Origin: Faecalicatena fissicatena
Lineage (GTDB): Bacteria > Bacillota > Clostridia > Lachnospirales > Lachnospiraceae
Assembly: GCA_001028025.1 (NCBI GenBank)
Contig: LDAQ01000133.1
Span: 1-10,071, forward strand
Reading direction: 5' to 3'
DNA length: 10,071 nt
Position numbers and translations under genes: made by a program. The notes beneath the pieces are model-generated. The model saw nothing but the letters and a program-made list of their open reading frames with translations. It searched no databases and was not told the DNA's origin. The stretch's first letter is position 1. Each line of letters begins with the position of its first letter. Below, piece after piece: positions 5,951 to 10,071 of this stretch.

Positions 5951-6892
5951 ATGGCGATTTTAAAGCTTTGTCCGAGTTATAAAGACTACTTATGGGGTGG
6001 AAGAAAGTTAATCACAGATTTTCATAAAGAATATGACGGAGAGGTTCTTGCGGAGTCATGGGAACTCTCCTGCCACAAGGATGGCCCCAGCTATATCGCT
6101 GCCGGAGAATATGCCGGGGAGACGCTGGAGGAGTATATCATCATGGAGGGCAGGAAGATACTCGGAAAGCATGCCAGGAAATTCGAACAGTTCCCAGTGT
6201 TGATTAAGTTTATCGATGCCGCAGGGGATCTTTCGGTTCAGGTACACCCCAGTGATGAGTATGCTCTGGAAAACGAAAAACAGTATGGAAAGACCGAGAT
6301 GTGGTATGTCGTGGACTGTGAAGAAGGGGCAAGCCTGTACTATGGATTTTCCAGAGAAGTGAGTACGGAAGAACTGGAGCAGAGAATCAGGGACAATACG
6401 CTGCTGGATGTACTCAATAAAGTGTACGTAAAAAAGGGCGATGTGCTGTTTATCGAGCCGGGGACAATCCATGCAATTGGGAAAGGGAATGTGATTGCCG
6501 AGATTCAGCAGAATTCTAATGTTACATACCGGGTATATGACTATGGAAGGAAAGATAAGGACGGGAAGGAACGAGATCTGCATATTGAAAAAGCGTTGCA
6601 GGTGACCAGTCGGATTCCGATTCTCAGGCAAAAATCTTTTGAGCCGCATATTGCCTCCTGTGAGTATTTCACGGTGGATAAACTGGTTTTAGACGGCGGA
6701 ATTATGAAGCGTATGTCAGGAACTGTCGACCCCACGACATTTGTCAGTATGCTGGTGCTGGATGGGGAAGGCGTGATCCGGGCGGGGGAAGAGGAACTTA
6801 AGTTTCGAAAGGGAGACAGTCTTTTTATAACTGCTGATACGGGAAATTATGAAATAGAAGGTGCTTGTGAAGTACTGGTTACGACACTTTGA
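5951..6892 (+). CDS. manA: Mannose-6-phosphate isomerase, class I
   Basis: This 313-residue enzyme interconverts mannose 6-phosphate and fructose 6-phosphate, feeding mannose into glycolysis in the cytoplasm. The length fits the short Bacillus-type class I enzymes. Zinc ligands are readable as Q97 and H99 in VQVHPSDEYA, E116 in GKTEMWYV and H174 in GTIHAIG. The substrate-side motif QQNSNVTYRVYDYGR (about 186-200) places the usual Arg at 194. The N-terminal YLWGG (13-17) and the cupin-like C-terminal region are typical. Start ATG 5951 has a modest site (AGAGGT, 5938-5943) 7 bp upstream. It lies 115 bp after the GH38 gene in the same direction, consistent with co-transcription. Using free mannose would also need a mannose kinase or PTS, which is not seen in this window. 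Confidence 0.93.
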   Translation: MAILKLCPSYKDYLWGGRKLITDFHKEYDGEVLAESWELSCHKDGPSYIAAGEYAGETLEEYIIMEGRKILGKHARKFEQFPVLIKFIDAAGDLSVQVHPSDEYALENEKQYGKTEMWYVVDCEEGASLYYGFSREVSTEELEQRIRDNTLLDVLNKVYVKKGDVLFIEPGTIHAIGKGNVIAEIQQNSNVTYRVYDYGRKDKDGKERDLHIEKALQVTSRIPILRQKSFEPHIASCEYFTVDKLVLDGGIMKRMSGTVDPTTFVSMLVLDGEGVIRAGEEELKFRKGDSLFITADTGNYEIEGACEVLVTTL

Positions 6893-6972
6893 TTAGGGGC
6901 AGAGGGAACGAAGTGAAATAGGTGAAAGAATTTGACAAAACCTTCACAGCTTGTTTGTGCCTAAGCAAAGCG

Positions 6973-6978
6973 AAAGGA
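6973..6978 (+). promoter_or_regulatory. Shine-Dalgarno site with several possible starts for URO-D 2
   Basis: AAAGGA lies just before three in-frame ATGs at 6979, 6982 and 6991, with gaps of 0, 3 and 12 bp. None has ideal spacing. An in-frame GTG at 6922 has no good site. The start at 6991 aligns best with the N-termini of the two paralogues; 6982 is the main alternative. Confidence 0.45.
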
Positions 6979-6990
6979 ATGATGAAAAAT

Positions 6991-8001
6991 ATGACAGAAT
7001 CAAGAAGATTAGTCTATCAGACGCTTGAAAATAAGAAGCCGGAGAGAGCTCCCCGGCATGTGTGGGATATTCAGTGGACCTATGAACAATTTCCGCAGGA
7101 AATCCAAAGGCTGAAGGAAGATTATCCGGATGATATTGTGTGGTGTCCCCGATTCTTGAAGAGTGACAGCGGATGTAAGGGAGATCCATATGCAATCGGT
7201 ACTTATGTGGATGAATGGGGCTGTGTATTTGATAATAAATTTGAAGGAATTATCGGGGAAGTGAAGCGCGCTCAGATTACATCTGATGAGTGGGAAGAAA
7301 CGGAGCAGATAGCTGTTCCAAAGGCATTTCTGGATCTGGATGCAGATGCGATTAATGAATATTGTAAAAATACAGAGCAGTTTGTTCTGGCAGGTTCTTC
7401 AGTCCGTATTTTTGAACGGATTCAGTTCCTTGCGGGAACAGAAAAGACATTGATGGATTTGTTTATGGATCCCGACAGTATGCAGCCTGCAATTCAGAAG
7501 GTTCACCAATTCTTTTGCGAGGAGCTGAAGGCATGGGCGCAGACAGACGTGGATGCACTATTTATTCAGGATGACTGGGGAACACAGATAAGCCTGCTGA
7601 TTTCACCGGAGCTTTGGCGGGAGATTTTCAAACCGTTATACAGGGAATATGCCGAGATTGCCAGAAAGTATGATAAAAAGATATTTATGCATTCCGACGG
7701 ATACATTCTGGATATTATCCCGGATTTGATTGAAATCGGAATCGATGCTCTGAATTCCCAGATCTTTTGTATGGGACTGGATAAATTGGAGCAATTCCGT
7801 GGGAAGATTACCTTCTGGGGAGAGATTGACAGACAGCAGGTATTGCCGTTTGGAAGCTTAGAGGATGTAGAAAATGCAGTCAAAGGTGTCAAAAAACAGC
7901 TGTGGAAAGACGGCGGATGTATCGCCCAGTGTGATTTTGGCGTTGGCGTGAATCCCCAGAATGTATTTAAAGTGTTTGAAACATGGGAAAAAATTGTTTA
8001 G
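6991..8001 (+). CDS. URO-D-fold protein 2 (uroporphyrinogen decarboxylase-like)
   Basis: From ATG 6991 the protein has 336 residues and is a second, divergent member of the superfamily. The N-terminus (SRRLVYQTLENKKPERAP) aligns without gaps to residues 3-20 of URO-D 1. The central acidic motif is IQDDWGTQISLL (about 192-203), clearly related to GDDYGTQNSLL in URO-D 1. At the position of the His-x-Cys motif it has H234-S-D236-G, so Asp replaces Cys. Near the C-terminus it reads IAQCDFGVGVNPQNV, with C314 in the general area of the third zinc ligand. It may therefore bind no zinc, bind a different metal, or use different chemistry. It follows manA by about 98 bp in the same operon. Substrate unknown. 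It is too divergent to be assigned to haem synthesis. Confidence 0.83.
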   Translation: MTESRRLVYQTLENKKPERAPRHVWDIQWTYEQFPQEIQRLKEDYPDDIVWCPRFLKSDSGCKGDPYAIGTYVDEWGCVFDNKFEGIIGEVKRAQITSDEWEETEQIAVPKAFLDLDADAINEYCKNTEQFVLAGSSVRIFERIQFLAGTEKTLMDLFMDPDSMQPAIQKVHQFFCEELKAWAQTDVDALFIQDDWGTQISLLISPELWREIFKPLYREYAEIARKYDKKIFMHSDGYILDIIPDLIEIGIDALNSQIFCMGLDKLEQFRGKITFWGEIDRQQVLPFGSLEDVENAVKGVKKQLWKDGGCIAQCDFGVGVNPQNVFKVFETWEKIV

Positions 8002-8031
8002 AAATCGTTACAGCCCGGCCGAAGGGCGAAC

Positions 8032-8049
8032 TATAATTGGAAATCCAAT
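8032..8049 (+). promoter_or_regulatory. Possible internal -10 box and small hairpin before URO-D 3
   Basis: TATAAT lies at 8032-8037 in the 88-bp gap, partly overlapping a small hairpin (ATTGG 8036-8040 with CCAAT 8045-8049, AAAT loop). A GC hairpin (GCCC 8013-8016 with GGGC 8024-8027) stands where a -35 would be, and no good -35 was found. It is a weak candidate for an internal promoter of the last operon gene. Confidence 0.25.
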
Positions 8050-8077
8050 AGAATTTGAATAAGTGCTTGACAGAGAT

Positions 8078-8083
8078 AGGAGA
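8078..8083 (+). promoter_or_regulatory. Shine-Dalgarno site fixing the start of URO-D 3
   Basis: AGGAGA ends 6 bp before ATG 8090. It selects this start over the in-frame GTG at 8063, which would add nine residues and place the site inside the gene. Confidence 0.75.
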
Positions 8084-8089
8084 AAACAT

Positions 8090-9115
8090 ATGAATAAGAA
8101 AGAACGGGTTCTGGCAGCTTTGAGAAGGAAACCGGTGGACAGAATTCCAAGGGGTGAACTTGCAATTGAACCGGGGTTTATGGCAATGTATCTTGCAGAT
8201 GTAGAAAAACCGATGTCTGCGTTAGAAAAAGAGATTTATGTCCGTAAGGATTTGGGATTTGATTTTATTAATATGCATGAGTTTCCAAAAACTCTGCTGG
8301 GATATGCGGATGATGGGTATCCCATTTACCAAAGTCCATTTGGAGATATATTTAAGGAGACACCGCACAGCTTTCAGATGCTGAAACCGGCACTGGAAGA
8401 TATAGAGGATGTGGAAGAATATCAGACTGCGGATTTATCCGTGTCCACTTCACATCTGTTGGAATTTTATGAAAAAAATACAGACTTCTTCCTGATATCT
8501 CAGATTAATGGGCCTGTTAGTGCACTGGACTGGGCGCTGGGGATGGAAGATTATATGTGCTACTGCATGACAGACCCGGAGCTTGTTGCCAAACTGGCAG
8601 ATAAGATTATGAACTTTGAGATTGGCAGGGCAAAAATGTTTCTGGATAAGGGGGCAGAGGCAATTCTGATTGCAGATGACATTGCTTTTAATACTGGTCT
8701 TTTACTGCCGCCGGAAGCCATGGAGGCAGTTGCTTATCCCTTTTATAAAAAGGTAATTCAAGAAATAAAAGCGTATAAAGATGTACCGGTAATTTTCCAT
8801 AGTGACGGATATCTTTATGACGCATTACCGGATATTGTAGATTGTGGTTTTGATGCGATACAGTCACTGCAGCCTTCGGCGGGCATGGATATCGAGAGAG
8901 TGAAAAAAGAATTTGGGGATAAGCTGTGCCTGATCGGAAATGTAGACCTGAATTATCTGCTTCCATTTGGAACACCGGAAGATGTGAAAAAAGAAGTGAA
9001 GGATTTAGCCAAAAAGGCGGGGCCCGACGGTTTTATTCTTTCAACCTGTAATATACTGACGGATGCAGTTAAGGTTGAGAATGCCAAGGCGATGTACCTT
9101 TTTGATAAAGAATAA
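8090..9115 (+). CDS. URO-D-fold protein 3 (uroporphyrinogen decarboxylase-like)
   Basis: This 341-residue protein is the third superfamily member in the operon. Its N-terminus (KKERVLAALRRKPVDRIP, residues 3-20) is closest in style to URO-D 1. The central acidic motif is LIADDIAFNTGLLL (about 193-206). Like URO-D 2 it has H237-S-D239-G in place of His-x-Cys. Other family-like segments are the DCGFDAIQSLQPSAGMD stretch (about 251-267), GNVD at 283-286 and LPFGTPEDV at 291-299. A Cys occurs in STCN (C320) near where the third ligand is expected. It is the last gene before the terminator. The shared HSDG motif and the ILPDLIEIG/ALPDIVDCG style segments suggest that proteins 2 and 3 form a subgroup, perhaps a heteromer or sequential enzymes (inference). 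Substrate unknown. Confidence 0.85.
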   Translation: MNKKERVLAALRRKPVDRIPRGELAIEPGFMAMYLADVEKPMSALEKEIYVRKDLGFDFINMHEFPKTLLGYADDGYPIYQSPFGDIFKETPHSFQMLKPALEDIEDVEEYQTADLSVSTSHLLEFYEKNTDFFLISQINGPVSALDWALGMEDYMCYCMTDPELVAKLADKIMNFEIGRAKMFLDKGAEAILIADDIAFNTGLLLPPEAMEAVAYPFYKKVIQEIKAYKDVPVIFHSDGYLYDALPDIVDCGFDAIQSLQPSAGMDIERVKKEFGDKLCLIGNVDLNYLLPFGTPEDVKKEVKDLAKKAGPDGFILSTCNILTDAVKVENAKAMYLFDKE

Positions 9116-9155
9116 TATAGGTGCGGCAATTACAACTGCGGCTGCAGCTACCGAG

Positions 9156-9197
9156 GAGCTAAGAGCTGTCACATTCGTGGCGGCTCTCGGCTCTTTT
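9156..9197 (+). terminator. Rho-independent terminator closing the operon
   Basis: Positions 9156-9172 pair with 9177-9193 over 17 positions, with three G·U pairs and one A·C mismatch, around an ATTC loop. TTTT follows at 9194-9197. The T tract is short, but the stem is long and correctly placed 40 bp after the stop of URO-D 3. Confidence 0.75.
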
Positions 9198-9284
9198 GAA
9201 AATCCACATCAAAAATATATCATCTTATAAAGTAGATGAAAGTAATACCCCATAAAATTCTCCCCAAAAGTAGAATTTGTATCC

Positions 9285-9310
9285 CACAATATTGTGTTAA
9301 AAGTTATAAT
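9285..9310 (+). promoter_or_regulatory. Promoter region with 12-bp palindromic operator upstream of the yesL-like gene
   Basis: CACAATATTGTG (9285-9296) is a perfect 12-bp palindrome ending 8 bp before a perfect TATAAT (9305-9310). It therefore covers the stretch where the -35 and spacer would lie, a common operator position. No strong -35 is seen at the right distance (TCCCAC at 17 bp), and TTGTAT at 9277-9282 is too far. A regulator is likely needed. The rest of the 282-bp gap between genes holds the upstream terminator, the imperfect repeat CATCT...AGATG near 9221-9238, and a small GC hairpin (GCCC 9340-9343 with GGGC 9347-9350). Confidence 0.45.
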
Positions 9311-9397
9311 ATAAATAAGATTATATAGCAAAAGGGTATGCCCAGCGGGCGGGGCTGCGGTTAAGCTGAAGAATAAAGTAGATTGGAGAAATGAATA

Positions 9398-10048
9398 ATG
9401 AGTGGATTTTTTAGCGCAGAAGGGAAATTTTTTTCGATAACCAGCAGAATAATTGATATGATATTTCTCACGATTTTGTGGATTATAGGATGTATACCGA
9501 TTGTCACGATTCTTGCATCCACATCGAGCATGTACCACACCACGGTAAAGTGTATCCGCTATGACCGGGGGAAGGTATTTGAGGAGTTCAAAGAAGCTTA
9601 TAAGAAAAACTTAAAGCAGGGGATTCTGCTGACTATAGTCTATGGAATCGCAGGAACAGTAATTGGTCTTATTGATTACCGTGTGTTTGGCTTAATGCAG
9701 AGCAGAACGAGTGCTGCATTTATTCTGGCATTTGGCATGTTGATCGTGACCGTTATATATCTGATGAATGTGCTCTGGCTGATTCCTGTATTTTCCAGGT
9801 TTACGAATACGTTTGGAAAGATCATGCAGTTGAATTATGCAATTGCGGTAAGACAAATAATCAGAAGCATACCGATGTTTCTGATTCTTATCGTATCTGT
9901 TATTTTGGTGCTGGCATCTTTTCCGCTGGTGATTGTATTTCCGTCACTGGCAATGCTCTTGATTTCTTACCTTTCAGAGCCGGGACTTCATAAATATATG
10001 CCGAAGCAGGAAGAAGATAACGGAGATTGGAGATATGGATTCAAGTAA
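9398..10048 (+). CDS. YesL/DUF624-family membrane protein
   Basis: This 216-residue integral membrane protein resembles the DUF624 (YesL) family of Firmicutes, whose biochemical role is not established. The N-terminal hydrophobic segment (about 16-40, including IGCIPIVTILASTSSMYHT) holds the family's Pro-Thr...Ala-Ser...Met-Tyr pattern. Further hydrophobic segments lie at about 75-95, 106-132 and 156-186, giving about four to five membrane spans. The C-terminus is short and charged. ATG 9398 has GGAG 9 bp upstream (9385-9388). An earlier ATG at 9391 opens only a six-codon frame. It lies behind the terminator and its own -10 box, so it starts a new transcription unit. YesL-type genes are commonly next to sugar ABC transporter genes, so a sugar-uptake operon may continue downstream (inference). 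Confidence 0.82.
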   Translation: MSGFFSAEGKFFSITSRIIDMIFLTILWIIGCIPIVTILASTSSMYHTTVKCIRYDRGKVFEEFKEAYKKNLKQGILLTIVYGIAGTVIGLIDYRVFGLMQSRTSAAFILAFGMLIVTVIYLMNVLWLIPVFSRFTNTFGKIMQLNYAIAVRQIIRSIPMFLILIVSVILVLASFPLVIVFPSLAMLLISYLSEPGLHKYMPKQEEDNGDWRYGFK

Positions 10049-10058
10049 AGCGGGATTT

Positions 10059-10070
10059 AGCTCACGAGCT
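10059..10070 (+). other. Short stem-loop cut by the window edge
   Basis: AGCTC (10059-10063) can pair with GAGCT (10066-10070) 11 bp after the yesL-like stop codon. The window ends one base later, so I cannot tell whether it is part of a terminator or of the next gene's leader. Confidence 0.25.
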
Positions 10071-10071
10071 T

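Noticed and set aside
6932..6960. TTGACA at 6932-6937 as an internal promoter before URO-D 2
   Set aside because: The region 16-18 bp downstream (around TTTGTG) has no acceptable -10 sequence.
6922..6990. GTG start at 6922 for URO-D 2
   Set aside because: It has no well-placed ribosome site, and the added 23 residues have no counterpart in the two paralogues.
8067..8095. TTGACA at 8067-8072 as a -35 box
   Set aside because: The matching -10 would fall at or beyond the start codon of URO-D 3 (ATG 8090), so it cannot drive a normal leader for that gene.

Overview
The window looks like a piece of chromosome from an anaerobic Firmicute, most likely a gut Lachnospiraceae/Clostridia-type bacterium. 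This is inferred from the purine-rich Shine-Dalgarno sites (AAAGGAG, AAGGAGGA, GGAGG), the AT-leaning intergenic DNA with TATAAT-type -10 boxes, and a gene mix typical of that group (URO-D-fold paralogues, GH38, YesL/DUF624). No rRNA, tRNA, CRISPR array or recognisable transposase is present.

Positions 1-775 hold no convincing conventional gene. They contain a GC-richer, strongly palindromic repeat array: the right half of one unit (1-238), an AT-rich spacer (239-365), and a complete unit (366-775). The complete unit's arms include a 52-bp near-perfect inverted repeat (440-491 with 678-729). Three short hairpins of the same design (31-54, 546-573, 587-608), each with an ACCA or ATCA loop, sit at the centres of the units. 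Small overlapping reading frames run through the left arm, including a cysteine-rich 52-residue frame. The array may be a structured non-coding RNA, a mobile-element remnant, or both. I could not identify it.

Positions 868-9115 form one apparent six-gene operon, all on the + strand. It begins behind a -10 box at 828-833 and ends at a rho-independent terminator at 9156-9197. The order is URO-D-fold protein 1, a HAD hydrolase with an unusual N-terminal extension, a GH38 alpha-mannosidase-family protein, class I mannose-6-phosphate isomerase, URO-D-fold protein 2 and URO-D-fold protein 3. The mannosidase and the isomerase suggest use of a mannose-containing glycan or glycoside. The three URO-D-fold proteins resemble the family of uroporphyrinogen decarboxylase and the corrinoid/cobamide methyltransferases. 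That raises the possibility of a linked demethylation, methyl-transfer or decarboxylation step on the sugar or its aglycone. No transporter, kinase, corrinoid protein or regulator is visible inside the window, so the pathway is incomplete here.

Two features of the operon stand out. The GH38 protein has Asn where the family's catalytic Asp is expected. Only one of the three URO-D paralogues keeps the His-x-Cys metal-ligand motif; the other two have His-x-Asp.

Positions 9116-10071 contain the terminator, a promoter region with a perfect 12-bp palindrome (CACAATATTGTG), and a YesL/DUF624 membrane protein gene that starts a new transcription unit. YesL-family genes usually accompany sugar ABC transporter operons, so the missing transporter may lie just beyond the right edge (inference).
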